64,000 bases of DNA from an uncultured Alphaproteobacteria bacterium (GTDB lineage Bacteria; Pseudomonadota; Alphaproteobacteria; HIMB59; GCA-002718135). The DNA is taken from contig CABYHW010000003.1 of NCBI GenBank assembly GCA_902518705.1, forward strand, positions 1 to 64,000. Reading direction: 5' to 3'. The notes beneath the pieces are model-generated. The model was not told the origin of the DNA and did not search any database. It saw only the letters and a list, made by a program, of their open reading frames with translations. The translations under genes and the position numbers were made by a program. Each line of letters begins with the position of its first letter. Within the stretch, counting starts at the first letter, position 1. This document shows positions 38,860 to 48,501 of the stretch, in pieces.

Positions 38860-40059
38860 TTATTCAAAAAAACTTAGACTTTCTTTATCAGTATCAAATA
38901 ATTCAGGACACACATTTCTTATTTTTTCTACTCTCCTCTTTTGAATAAGTATTGTTAATGGGAAGAGTGGTAAAACTTCCTCAATTTTTTTATATTTTTG
39001 TCTATTCTTATTAAATTCTTCCTCTAATTTTGCTGGTTCTGCTTTTTGCCTTCTTATATTTTCTAAATGGTCCATAATGTTCATAGATTTTGTAGTAGTT
39101 TTTTCTGCATTTATAAATTCATTTATATCTTTGAAGTAAATTTCCATGAGGACATGAGTTTCATTAATAGTATCTTGAAATATTCTATATCTTAGTTCAC
39201 TAATAAACCGTGAATATGCTCCTAAATTATTGTTATGAATATCTTCAATCTTTTTTTGAAGCTTTTTTCCTTCACTGACAAAATTCAAAAATTCTTTTTG
39301 TTTTTTATCATAAATCCAATCCCTAATTTGGTTAAAATTTGGAGCAAAATACAGTTCTTGTAAATCTGAATGAAATTCAGTCAATTCGTGAATTTGCGCT
39401 TCAATATATTCTTTTTTAATAATTTTTTTAAAAAGAGACGGGTGAATACTTAAGTCTGATTTAATTTTAAATGGAAGGTTTTTGATATTAATGTGAGATA
39501 TATCTTTTGAAGAAAAATTTAAAATTTGGAGATTACCCATATTTAAAATATTGCTGCTAGAAGTATCTTTGTTAAAAACTATTTGATCACTCTCTAGTTT
39601 TATTTCATATGTAGTATAATTATTGTTTTTGTGAGATAAATCAGCTGCATCAACATCATGATATTCCAAACCTAAGCTTTTTTTTATATTTTTTCTTTCT
39701 TCAATTTCTTTATCAGTTCTATTAACTAACAATGGATCAAGATGATAAAAAAATATTCCAATAGATGAAACTGTTTCTAGATGATCTTCTTTAAATTTTT
39801 GAATATATTTTAATTTGTTATAGCACTCTTCAAGAAATTCTCTGTATTCATCTATGTTTAGTTTGCTTTCTATTTTTATTTTACCTTCAGCTTCTAGTAA
39901 TTTTTTATTTATAAGTTCTTCATTTGATAGATTATAAACTAAATCACTAGTCTTAACCAATAAGTCGTCATTTTTTTGATTACCATTTCCATCCAAATGT
40001 TTACCAATATCTTTTTTTAAAAGTGTCAAAATGCTACTATCAATAGTTATCTCTTTCAT
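38860..40059 (-). CDS. Island hypothetical protein (399 aa)
   Basis: Long ORF, no family recognised; opposite strand to the other island operon. Confidence 0.6.
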   Translation of the reverse strand: MKEITIDSSILTLLKKDIGKHLDGNGNQKNDDLLVKTSDLVYNLSNEELINKKLLEAEGKIKIESKLNIDEYREFLEECYNKLKYIQKFKEDHLETVSSIGIFFYHLDPLLVNRTDKEIEERKNIKKSLGLEYHDVDAADLSHKNNNYTTYEIKLESDQIVFNKDTSSSNILNMGNLQILNFSSKDISHINIKNLPFKIKSDLSIHPSLFKKIIKKEYIEAQIHELTEFHSDLQELYFAPNFNQIRDWIYDKKQKEFLNFVSEGKKLQKKIEDIHNNNLGAYSRFISELRYRIFQDTINETHVLMEIYFKDINEFINAEKTTTKSMNIMDHLENIRRQKAEPAKLEEEFNKNRQKYKKIEEVLPLFPLTILIQKRRVEKIRNVCPELFDTDKESLSFFE

Positions 40060-40083
40060 CTTTTTAATTTCAAATTTGTTTTA

Positions 40084-40557
40084 TCATTGGATTTTGTTAC
40101 AGTGTCCGTAAACATAAAATATGTTTCTATACAAATTATCACTAAATTTTTCTCTAATTTGTAATTCAAAATAATTATCTAAAACTAAATTAATTTCGTA
40201 ATTATCTAAATAGCCAAAATAACTCATGGATCCTTTTTTGAAATCTGTTATCTCAATATTTTGTTCATACTTATCTTTTATAGTAATTTTATTATTATCT
40301 ACTTTTATAGTAGAAAAGAGCAAACCTTTTTCAGGTATTACATCATCATTAAAAGTACAAGTTGGAACAATTTTTCCATCTATATATTCAAGTAGAGATG
40401 CCTGGCAATATTTTTTAGCAATACAATTATAAATTTCTTCCTTTGCAAATAATGATTTGGTAGAGAAAAATAAAAAGATAACTAGAATTATTCGTACAGA
40501 TCTGTGTTTAAGGATTTTATTAATCTCCTTCATTTCTTCTTTTTTCAAATTCATCAA
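40084..40557 (-). CDS. Island hypothetical exported protein (157 aa)
   Basis: Hydrophobic segment SVRIILVIFLFFSTKSLFA followed by Cys-containing mature region. Confidence 0.6.
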   Translation of the reverse strand: MMNLKKEEMKEINKILKHRSVRIILVIFLFFSTKSLFAKEEIYNCIAKKYCQASLLEYIDGKIVPTCTFNDDVIPEKGLLFSTIKVDNNKITIKDKYEQNIEITDFKKGSMSYFGYLDNYEINLVLDNYFELQIREKFSDNLYRNIFYVYGHCNKIQ

Positions 40558-40585
40558 TTAAAGATTAATATAATTTATACCAAAT

Positions 40586-40607
40586 ATCTACACGACATCT
40601 ACACGAC
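40586..40607. repeat. Two perfect tandem copies of an 11-mer near right att-like repeat
   Basis: ATCTACACGAC-ATCTACACGAC. Confidence 0.85.
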
Positions 40608-40608
40608 A

Positions 40609-40623
40609 TGCCATTTTATGGCA
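40609..40623. repeat. Short inverted repeat next to right att-like repeat
   Basis: TGCCAT-TTT-ATGGCA. Confidence 0.6.
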
Positions 40624-40641
40624 GAAATAAAGGACAAAAAA

Positions 40642-40718
40642 CGGTTGAAAGCACCGGTCTTGAAAACCGGCAACGGGGCAACTCGTTCGTGAGTTCGAAT
40701 CTCACTCTCTCCGCCATT
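40642..40718 (+). repeat. Right att-like direct repeat (truncated tRNA-Ser copy)
   Basis: 75/77 identical to 35622-35698; lacks the 5' acceptor strand and D-arm start. Confidence 0.93.
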
Positions 40719-40748
40719 ATTAATTAAAGATTTAATATTTTAAAAAAA

Positions 40749-40865
40749 TTATTTTTTATCTTCAAGTTTATCTACTCTTTTTTTTAAATCTTGAACTAAA
40801 AAATAAATATAGACAATTGGCCCCATAATCATGACTCCAACTAAAAAGGCTAAAAATTCAAACAT
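40749..40865 (-). CDS. Putative small membrane protein (38 aa)
   Basis: Hand translation: MFEFLAFLVGVMIMGPIVYIYFLVQDLKKRVDKLEDKK*; TM helix plus charged tail; absent from ORF track. Confidence 0.55.
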   Translation of the reverse strand: MFEFLAFLVGVMIMGPIVYIYFLVQDLKKRVDKLEDKK

Positions 40866-40912
40866 ATTAATATTATAAATCAAAAAGAATTTTTCTCAAT
40901 AGACACAAAAAA

Positions 40913-42007
40913 TTATTTTTTTTCAAATAACCATAATTTATCTTGAGCTAAAAAAAATATTTTACCATTATCTGGATGAATTTTAATATCTCTTATTCTT
41001 CCTATTTCTTTTTTAAAAATAATATCTTCTTTTACATTATCTAAATTTGAAAAATCTAATGAACGTAAAGATTGATCTTTTAAAGATGTTATAAGTGCTA
41101 ATCCTTTAAATTCTGGAAATTCTTCTCCATCATATATCGTAATAGCACTAACAGCAATTGAAGGCACCCAGTAATGAATTGCTTTAGTATAACCCGGTAA
41201 CCATTTGGGTCCAATGTTGGAATTATCATAATTAGTTCCACCCCAACCTAAAATTTTCCAACCATAATTTTCACCCTTTTTTACTTCACCAAACCAATCA
41301 CCGCCTTTTGCTCCATGATTACTAATATAAATTTTATTATCAAAAGGTGAGACGGACATTCCTTGAGGATTTCTTACACCGATTTGATATATTTCTGGTA
41401 ACCAGGTTTCTTGTGAAATGTAATGAGGGTTATCTTTAGGTGAAGTTCCGTCTAATTTAATTCGAATGATACTTCCAGGATGTTGTTTTGCATCCTGAGC
41501 TATCATTCCTTTCCCTCTTTCGCCCACAGATGCATATAAATAATCATCATGAATAGCTATTCTAGAACCATAGTGATAAGGAGATCTTATAGGTGGATTA
41601 GCCCTAAAAATGTTTTCAAAATCTAAGAAATTTAAATCTAAATCAGCTTTTGCAATAGATGTGGTTGAAGGACTAAATAATTTATCACCAATCTTTTCGG
41701 AGTAGGATATAAAAATCTGATCATTATAAAAGTAAACATCTAAAAGGCCGCCTTGCGAATTTTTATCTCTAATAAAATTTAAGTTATGATCTATTACTGT
41801 TATCTTATTATTTTGAATATCATATAGCTTAATTTTTCCTGTTTTTTCACTTATTAAAATCTGATTATTATTTATAAATGTGAAACTCCAAGGAGAACTT
41901 AAGTTTGATTTTAAAATTTCAAGCTTATATTTGTTGTCTAAAGACAAAGCATTTTTACCAAATAATAAAAAAATTAAAAAATTAAATATGATAATAAATT
42001 TAACCAT
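40913..42007 (-). CDS. PQQ-dependent sugar dehydrogenase (glucose/sorbosone dehydrogenase family)
   Basis: Signal peptide; SPWSFTFINNNQILISEKTGKI, YGSRIAIHDDYLYASVGERG, GVRNPQGMSVSPFDNKIYISNHGAKGGDW. Confidence 0.92.
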   Translation of the reverse strand: MVKFIIIFNFLIFLLFGKNALSLDNKYKLEILKSNLSSPWSFTFINNNQILISEKTGKIKLYDIQNNKITVIDHNLNFIRDKNSQGGLLDVYFYNDQIFISYSEKIGDKLFSPSTTSIAKADLDLNFLDFENIFRANPPIRSPYHYGSRIAIHDDYLYASVGERGKGMIAQDAKQHPGSIIRIKLDGTSPKDNPHYISQETWLPEIYQIGVRNPQGMSVSPFDNKIYISNHGAKGGDWFGEVKKGENYGWKILGWGGTNYDNSNIGPKWLPGYTKAIHYWVPSIAVSAITIYDGEEFPEFKGLALITSLKDQSLRSLDFSNLDNVKEDIIFKKEIGRIRDIKIHPDNGKIFFLAQDKLWLFEKK

Positions 42008-45000
42008 TATTTAATCAAATTAATCACATTTTTAGATAATTCAAATCTGTCATTAATTAAATTACCATCAAAATCATAAAAAATTTTTTGATCAGGTCTT
42101 AATATTAAAGAACTATTATTTGATAATGAGAGTTCTAATAATTTTTCTGGATTTTTTGGTTTATTTTGAAAAAAACTAATTAATATACCTTTTCTACTAA
42201 ATTCAAACTTTTCAATATTATTTTTTAAACAAATAATTTTTATTTCTACTAATTTTAGTAAATTAATTAATTGTTTAGGTAATTTACCAAACCTATCTAT
42301 TAATTCTATTTTAATCTCTTCAATTTCTTTTTTATTATTTATATTTGAGATTCTTTTATAAATAGAAAGCCTTAGATCAACATCGTTAATAAAATCTTCA
42401 GGTATATAAATTTCAACAGGGATTTTAATAATTGGTTGAAAACTATCTTTTTTTATAAAATCTGAATTAATTTTACTTTTTTGTAAATTTATCTCTTCTT
42501 CAAGCATTTGATGATAAAGCTCAGTTCCAATTTCTTTGATAAAACCACTCTGTTCCTCTCCAATTATAGAACCACCACCTCGAAGATCAAGATCTTGAGA
42601 TGCTATATTAAAACCTGCACCAAGATGATCGGAAGAGTTTATTATTGATAATCTTTTTCTACCATTATCTTTTAGTTCACTTTCTTTGTATGTAATGTAT
42701 GCGTATCCACGTTTGGAAGATCGACCTACCCTTCCTTTCAATTGATATAAAGCTGCTAAAGAAAATATATTTGATCGGTAAACAATAATTGTATTTACAT
42801 GAGGCAAATCCAAACCATTTTCAATAATATTTGTGCTTAACATTAAAGGTACTTCTTGGTTATAAAATTTTGATATTCTACTTTCTAATAATTTAGGACT
42901 AAGCTGACCGTGTGTAATTACATATTTAATTTCTGGTAAATTATCATTTAAAAATTGCTCAACAAAAGGTAAGTCCTTTTTTCTTGGAACAACAAAATAA
43001 ACGCCGTTTTTTCTTCCATATATTTCTCTTTTTATAGCTTCTGTGATAGTCATAGGATCAAATGGGGAAACGTAAGTCCTAACCGCCATTCTTTCAAATG
43101 GAGCTGTGAGAATCAGACTTAGATCTCTTATTCCTGAAAGAGACATACTTAAAGTTCTTGGAATAGGTGTTGCACTAAGCGAGATACAATGAGCTTTTGG
43201 TGCAATTTCTTTAAATTTTTCTTTTTGAATTGTTCCTAGTTTTTGCTCTTCATCGTAAACTATTAGACCGAGCCTATTAAATTTTAATTTATCATTTAAT
43301 AAAGCATGAGTTCCTACTAAAACATCTATTTTACCAGTATTACATTTTTCAAAAATTTCTTTTTTATCTTTCAATGATACTAATCTAGAAATTTCTGCAA
43401 TATTAATTCCAAAAATAGATAACCTTTTTTTAAAATTAATAAAATGCTGCCTAGATAAAATTGTAGTTGGCACTAAAACTACAGATTGTAAATTTGATTT
43501 TGCAGCTAGAAAAATAGCTCTTAAAATTACTTCTGTTTTTCCAAATGCAACATCGCCTACAATTAATCTATCGGATGGTATCATCTTAGAAAAATCATTA
43601 ATTACATCTTGAATTGCATTCAATTGATCATCGGTTTCGACATATGGGAAAGTACTAACAAATTTATCGTATTCAGAGATATTAGTATTAATTTCATAAG
43701 ATTGAGATTGAAGCCTCTTAGAAGCTATTGAAATAAGTTTTTTTGCAGCATCCCTAATTTTCTTTTTTGCATCTGCTTTCCTTTTTTGCCAATGCGAAGC
43801 ACCGAGTTTATCTAAAATAATATTTCCATCAGTATCATCACTGTATTTTGATACATAACTTAAATTTTCAACTGGTAAAAAAAGTCTTTGATTTTCAAAA
43901 AATTCTAACTCTAAACACTCATGAATTGAGTCATTTAATTCAATTTTTCTAATATTATTAAACTTACAAAGACCGTACTCAGAATGAACCAGAATAGAAT
44001 CAATTGATAATTTATTTAATTCTTCAAAAAATATAGTTTGTTTGCGTGATTTAGATTTTTGAGTATTAAAAAAATAACCAAATAAGGATTTTTCATTAAT
44101 AAAAATATATTTATTTAGTTTAAATGACTCATCAATATCTAAAATAGTTAAAAGAATGTTATCTGGCAATGAATGATTAAAATTTGTTACATCATTTAAA
44201 TTTAAGCTTAAATTATTTTCTAATATTTTAGATACCCTGTCTAAACTTCCTTTACTACGACAACATATATAAATAATATTATCTTTAGAATTAGTTTTAA
44301 AAAATTGATTTATAAAAGTAAAATCTATTTCCTTTTTAATAGATGATAAATTATGAATAATATTTACATCAATATGAATATGATTATTTTTATCAAATGT
44401 ATTGAAATAAAAGTGTTCGTTATTTTCTAAATATTTTTTGAATATTTCTTTGTTTAAGTAAAAATATTCAGGTGATAGAAAAAAACTTTCTTTATTATTT
44501 TTTCTTGCTAAATAAAAATCATTTATATTTTCTAATCTATTTTCAAATATATTTTTAAATTCGTCATTTAAAAGTATTTTATAGTCTTTAACATAATCAA
44601 ACAATGTTTCGAGATTATCATAGAATAAAGGCAAAAACTGTTCACCACCAGATGGAATAATATTTTCAGAAAAAAGATTATAAACTTGACTATTTCTATA
44701 ATCTGGAAATATTTCCCTAAAATTTTTTCTAAATAAGTTAAGATTATTTTCATTAAGAATTAATTCATTAATAATATTAAACTCTAAATCACTATTTATT
44801 TCTTTTAATCTTTTTTGAGTAATTGGATCAAATTCAAAAATCGTCTCTATTTCTTCATCAAAAAAATCTATTCTTATTGGCTTAGATCTATCATTTGGAA
44901 AAATATCCAGAATTGATCCTCTTACAGAAAATTCTGATTTATCACGCACTAAAGATGTTCTTTGGAATCCTAAGAGGACAAGGTTATTAATAAGATCCTC

Positions 45001-45387
45001 AAATTTAAATTTTTTATTTTTTGAAATTTTAAAAAGTTGTGAATTAATAATTGATTTAGGGATTATTTTTTGAGTTATTGAATTAATTGTAGTGAGTATT
45101 ATTCTTTTTGCTTTAGAATTTGATAGAATTTTAAGTGTTTTTAATCTTTCTATTTGAACTTCTTTTGAAGGAGAGACATTATCATATGGAATTTGATCCC
45201 AAGATTTAAATAATAAAATTTCAACATCAGGTAATAACCATTTAATTTTTTGTTCCATAGATGATATTTCTCTCTCATCTTTTCCAATATATAAAATTGA
45301 TTTATTAGAATTTTGATAGAACTGAGAAATGAAAAAGGGCTCAACATTGTGAATTGATGGACCGATTGTATTTTTATTCTTCATCAA
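42007..45387 (-). CDS. mfd: Transcription-repair coupling factor
   Basis: 1126 aa; GDVAFGKTEVILRA, DEEQKLGTIQKEK, SATPIPRTLSMSLSGIRDLS, QLKGRVGRSSKRGYAYI. Confidence 0.97.
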   Translation of the reverse strand: MMKNKNTIGPSIHNVEPFFISQFYQNSNKSILYIGKDEREISSMEQKIKWLLPDVEILLFKSWDQIPYDNVSPSKEVQIERLKTLKILSNSKAKRIILTTINSITQKIIPKSIINSQLFKISKNKKFKFEDLINNLVLLGFQRTSLVRDKSEFSVRGSILDIFPNDRSKPIRIDFFDEEIETIFEFDPITQKRLKEINSDLEFNIINELILNENNLNLFRKNFREIFPDYRNSQVYNLFSENIIPSGGEQFLPLFYDNLETLFDYVKDYKILLNDEFKNIFENRLENINDFYLARKNNKESFFLSPEYFYLNKEIFKKYLENNEHFYFNTFDKNNHIHIDVNIIHNLSSIKKEIDFTFINQFFKTNSKDNIIYICCRSKGSLDRVSKILENNLSLNLNDVTNFNHSLPDNILLTILDIDESFKLNKYIFINEKSLFGYFFNTQKSKSRKQTIFFEELNKLSIDSILVHSEYGLCKFNNIRKIELNDSIHECLELEFFENQRLFLPVENLSYVSKYSDDTDGNIILDKLGASHWQKRKADAKKKIRDAAKKLISIASKRLQSQSYEINTNISEYDKFVSTFPYVETDDQLNAIQDVINDFSKMIPSDRLIVGDVAFGKTEVILRAIFLAAKSNLQSVVLVPTTILSRQHFINFKKRLSIFGINIAEISRLVSLKDKKEIFEKCNTGKIDVLVGTHALLNDKLKFNRLGLIVYDEEQKLGTIQKEKFKEIAPKAHCISLSATPIPRTLSMSLSGIRDLSLILTAPFERMAVRTYVSPFDPMTITEAIKREIYGRKNGVYFVVPRKKDLPFVEQFLNDNLPEIKYVITHGQLSPKLLESRISKFYNQEVPLMLSTNIIENGLDLPHVNTIIVYRSNIFSLAALYQLKGRVGRSSKRGYAYITYKESELKDNGRKRLSIINSSDHLGAGFNIASQDLDLRGGGSIIGEEQSGFIKEIGTELYHQMLEEEINLQKSKINSDFIKKDSFQPIIKIPVEIYIPEDFINDVDLRLSIYKRISNINNKKEIEEIKIELIDRFGKLPKQLINLLKLVEIKIICLKNNIEKFEFSRKGILISFFQNKPKNPEKLLELSLSNNSSLILRPDQKIFYDFDGNLINDRFELSKNVINLIK

Positions 45388-45622
45388 GTATTTTATTAAA
45401 TATTTCCTTAAATTCTAATGGGATAACTACTTTAGAAGTGAGAAAATCATAAATCTCATTATCGGAGAATTGATTAAATATCGATTTAATATCCTCAAGA
45501 TCTTTTTCAGTAAATTTATCTAACTGATTTATAAAATATCTTTTGTATAAAATATCTGTCTCTTTTGTTCCAGAGTAAGAAACCCTATATTTTATTGTTT
45601 TTTTTAGTGAATTGAATGACAT
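45374..45622 (-). CDS. sdhE: FAD assembly factor SdhE
   Basis: KRRxxYRGTKE-like KKTIKYRVSYSGTKETDILYKRYF. Confidence 0.8.
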   Translation of the reverse strand: MSFNSLKKTIKYRVSYSGTKETDILYKRYFINQLDKFTEKDLEDIKSIFNQFSDNEIYDFLTSKVVIPLEFKEIFNKILDEE

Positions 45623-45665
45623 AAAAATTGAATATAGAATATAGTTGATAATTTTATAAAAATCT

Positions 45666-47747
45666 ATGCGACCAGAAAAATTAAACTACATATTATCTTC
45701 AATATCTTCTCTTAAAGGAGTTGGTCCAAAGTTAGAACAAATTATTAATAAATTAGGTATATACAAGAATATTCATTTTGTTTGGAATATACCAAATAAT
45801 ATTCTTGAAAGAAAATTCTATGAAAATATTCATGATGCTGAGATTAATTCTTTAGTAACATTAAATTTAAAAATAATTAAACATGAACCTTCAAGGTTTA
45901 AAAGGCAACCCTACAAAATTAAATGTATCTGTGGAGATACAAATATTGATTTAGTTTATTTTAATGCAAGACATCCTATGTTGAGACAAATGCTTCCAAC
46001 AAATGAAAATAGATTAATATCTGGAAAATTAGAATATTTTAGAAACACATTTCAAATAACGCACCCTAGTCATGTAAGTGCTTTAAACAATAATAAAATA
46101 ATCAAAAGTAAAGAGGCAGTTTACAGTTTAACTAGTGGTCTAAATCAAAAAATAATGAATAAATTAACCGATCAAATATTAAATAATTTACCAAATTTTA
46201 ATGAATGGATAGAAGCTTCAATATTAAATAAATATAAATTTAAACAATGGAATGAAGCAGTTAAAAATCTTCATAATCCAAGTGATAATAGTATAAAAAA
46301 TAAAAATTTACTAAGAAGAAGACTAGCATTTGATGAATTATTATCTCATCAATTAGCTATAGGCATTATGAGAAATTTTAATCAAAAGAAAAAAGGTCTT
46401 AAAATTGCAAGTGAAAATAAAATATTAAATAAATTTTATAGTAATTTGGATTTTCAACTCACAAATTCACAAAATAATGTAATCAAAGAAATACTTCAGG
46501 ACTTAGGAAGTTCTAATCAAATGATCAGATTGTTGCAAGGAGATGTTGGGTCTGGAAAAACTATTGTAGCTTTAATATCAATGATAAAAGTATTTGAAAG
46601 TAATTTTCAATCTGCTTTAATGGTGCCTACTACAATTCTTGCATTTCAGCATTATGAAAATATTTTAAATTTATTAAAAGATTCAAAAATAAATGTGCTT
46701 GTTCTTACAGGAAAGGATAAGGGCAAGGAAAGGAAAGAAAAATTAGATGAAATTGCAAATGGAAAAGCAGATATTATAATTGGGACACATGCTTTAATAC
46801 AAGATACTGTTAAATTTAAAAATTTAGGTTTAGCTGTTATTGATGAACAACATAGATTTGGTGTTTATCAAAGAATGGTATTTAACCATAAAAATCATAA
46901 ACCAAATATATTAGTAATGAGTGCGACTCCCATTCCAAGAACATTAACTTTAGCAGCATATGGAGATATGAAAGAGAGTAAATTAATTGAAAAACCTTTA
47001 GGTCGTAAACCAATTATAACTAGCTCTTTGTCATTAAAAAAAGAAAATCAACTTATTGATAGAATAAAAGAAAAAATTAAAAATTCATCTTCAAAATTTT
47101 ACTGGGTATGCCCTTTAATTGAAGAATCTGAAGAGTTAGATCTAAAAGCTGCGGAGGAAAGATACAAAATTTTAAAAAAATTTTTCAAAAATAAAGTTCT
47201 TTTAATGCATGGACGTTTAAGTGAAATAGAAAAAGAAGAAATAATGACAAAATTTAAAAATGAGGATTATAGAATTTTAGTTTCAACAACTGTTATTGAA
47301 GTTGGTGTAGATATTCCTTCTGCAACAACAATTGTAATTGAACATGCAGAAAGATTCGGTTTAGCTCAACTTCATCAATTGAGAGGTCGTGTTGGTAGAA
47401 ATGATATTCAATCATATTGCATACTTTTACATAAAGATAATATTGGGGAAATTTCAAAACAAAGAATTGATATAATGAAGCAAACAAATGATGGTTTTAA
47501 AATTGCTGAAGAAGATCTAAAAATAAGAGGTCCAGGAGAAATTTTAGGTAAAAAACAATCTGGCAGCCCATCTTTTTATGTAGCTGATCTTAGTTTTGAT
47601 TACGATCTATTAGAAGATGCAAAAATTATGGTAGAAGATATATTATCCAAAAATCCAAAATTAGAAAACATAGAAGGAGAAAATCTTCGAAACTTATTGT
47701 ATCTTCAAGAAAGAGATGCAGCAATTTTAACACTGACTGCTGGATAA
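45666..47747 (+). CDS. recG: ATP-dependent DNA helicase RecG
   Basis: RLLQGDVGSGKTIVAL, DEQHRFGVYQR, SATPIPRTLTLAAYGDM. Confidence 0.97.
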   Translation: MRPEKLNYILSSISSLKGVGPKLEQIINKLGIYKNIHFVWNIPNNILERKFYENIHDAEINSLVTLNLKIIKHEPSRFKRQPYKIKCICGDTNIDLVYFNARHPMLRQMLPTNENRLISGKLEYFRNTFQITHPSHVSALNNNKIIKSKEAVYSLTSGLNQKIMNKLTDQILNNLPNFNEWIEASILNKYKFKQWNEAVKNLHNPSDNSIKNKNLLRRRLAFDELLSHQLAIGIMRNFNQKKKGLKIASENKILNKFYSNLDFQLTNSQNNVIKEILQDLGSSNQMIRLLQGDVGSGKTIVALISMIKVFESNFQSALMVPTTILAFQHYENILNLLKDSKINVLVLTGKDKGKERKEKLDEIANGKADIIIGTHALIQDTVKFKNLGLAVIDEQHRFGVYQRMVFNHKNHKPNILVMSATPIPRTLTLAAYGDMKESKLIEKPLGRKPIITSSLSLKKENQLIDRIKEKIKNSSSKFYWVCPLIEESEELDLKAAEERYKILKKFFKNKVLLMHGRLSEIEKEEIMTKFKNEDYRILVSTTVIEVGVDIPSATTIVIEHAERFGLAQLHQLRGRVGRNDIQSYCILLHKDNIGEISKQRIDIMKQTNDGFKIAEEDLKIRGPGEILGKKQSGSPSFYVADLSFDYDLLEDAKIMVEDILSKNPKLENIEGENLRNLLYLQERDAAILTLTAG

Positions 47748-47752
47748 TAGTT

Positions 47753-48190
47753 ATGGATATAGAAAAAGGTATTAGATTTGAATGCCAGGGTTCTGGAAAT
47801 TGTTGTGTTTCAAGAGGTACCTATGGTTTTGTTTATTTAAGTAAGAAAGATATTAAAAAATTGTCAGATGGATTTAAAATAACTGAACAAAACTTTGTAA
47901 AAAACTATTGTCAAAAAACTGATGGTTTCATTCACTTAAAGGAACTAAAAAAAAATAATGGAAATTGCATATTTTTGAAAGATAACAAATGCACTGTTTA
48001 TAAGTCGAGACCTATACAATGTAGAACTTGGCCTTTTTGGCCTGAAAATATGAATACAAAAACTTGGAATAACGATATTGCTAAAAATTGCCCTGGTGTA
48101 GGTAAAGGTAAAGTAAAAACGAAAAAAGAAATTTTAAAGCAAGTACAAATTGATTATGAAAACGAATTAAATATTAGGAATAAAAATTAA
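47753..48190 (+). CDS. YkgJ family cysteine cluster protein
   Basis: FECQGSGNCC, CIFLKDNKCTVYKSRPIQCRTWPFW. Confidence 0.92.
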   Translation: MDIEKGIRFECQGSGNCCVSRGTYGFVYLSKKDIKKLSDGFKITEQNFVKNYCQKTDGFIHLKELKKNNGNCIFLKDNKCTVYKSRPIQCRTWPFWPENMNTKTWNNDIAKNCPGVGKGKVKTKKEILKQVQIDYENELNIRNKN

Positions 48191-48369
48191 CCTTCAGACT
48201 CAAATTCCATTTCTTTAAAATATCCAATATATTTATTAGTCTTTTTCTTAAGCAATATCTTTATTGTTGTTCCTTCAAGAACTACCTCAAGAATGTTGTC
48301 ATTTTTTTTTAAAATATCACAATTTTTCTCAATACCAGATGCAATATTTTTAATTTTTGCTTTTTTCAT
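48187..48369 (-). CDS. Hypothetical small protein
   Basis: 60 aa ORF sharing TTAA stop overlap with YkgJ gene. Confidence 0.5.
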   Translation of the reverse strand: MKKAKIKNIASGIEKNCDILKKNDNILEVVLEGTTIKILLKKKTNKYIGYFKEMEFESEG

Positions 48370-48375
48370 TTTGGA

Positions 48376-48451
<76 letters not shown>

Positions 48452-48501
48452 ATCAAGTTTGTATTCTATATAGTTCAAATATTGTAAGCGCAAGTGATTA
48501 A

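Larger units (their letters stand above)
35699..40641. mobile_element. tRNA-Ser-associated genomic island with no recognisable integrase
   Basis: Bounded by 77-bp tRNA-derived direct repeats; interrupts otherwise recognisable conserved genes with seven uncharacterised ORFs. Confidence 0.8.

Noticed and set aside
40504-40692. Plus-strand ORF spanning the right island end
   Set aside because: It reads through the tRNA-Ser fragment (VLKTGNGATRS) and is antisense to the 157-aa gene start; not a credible protein.
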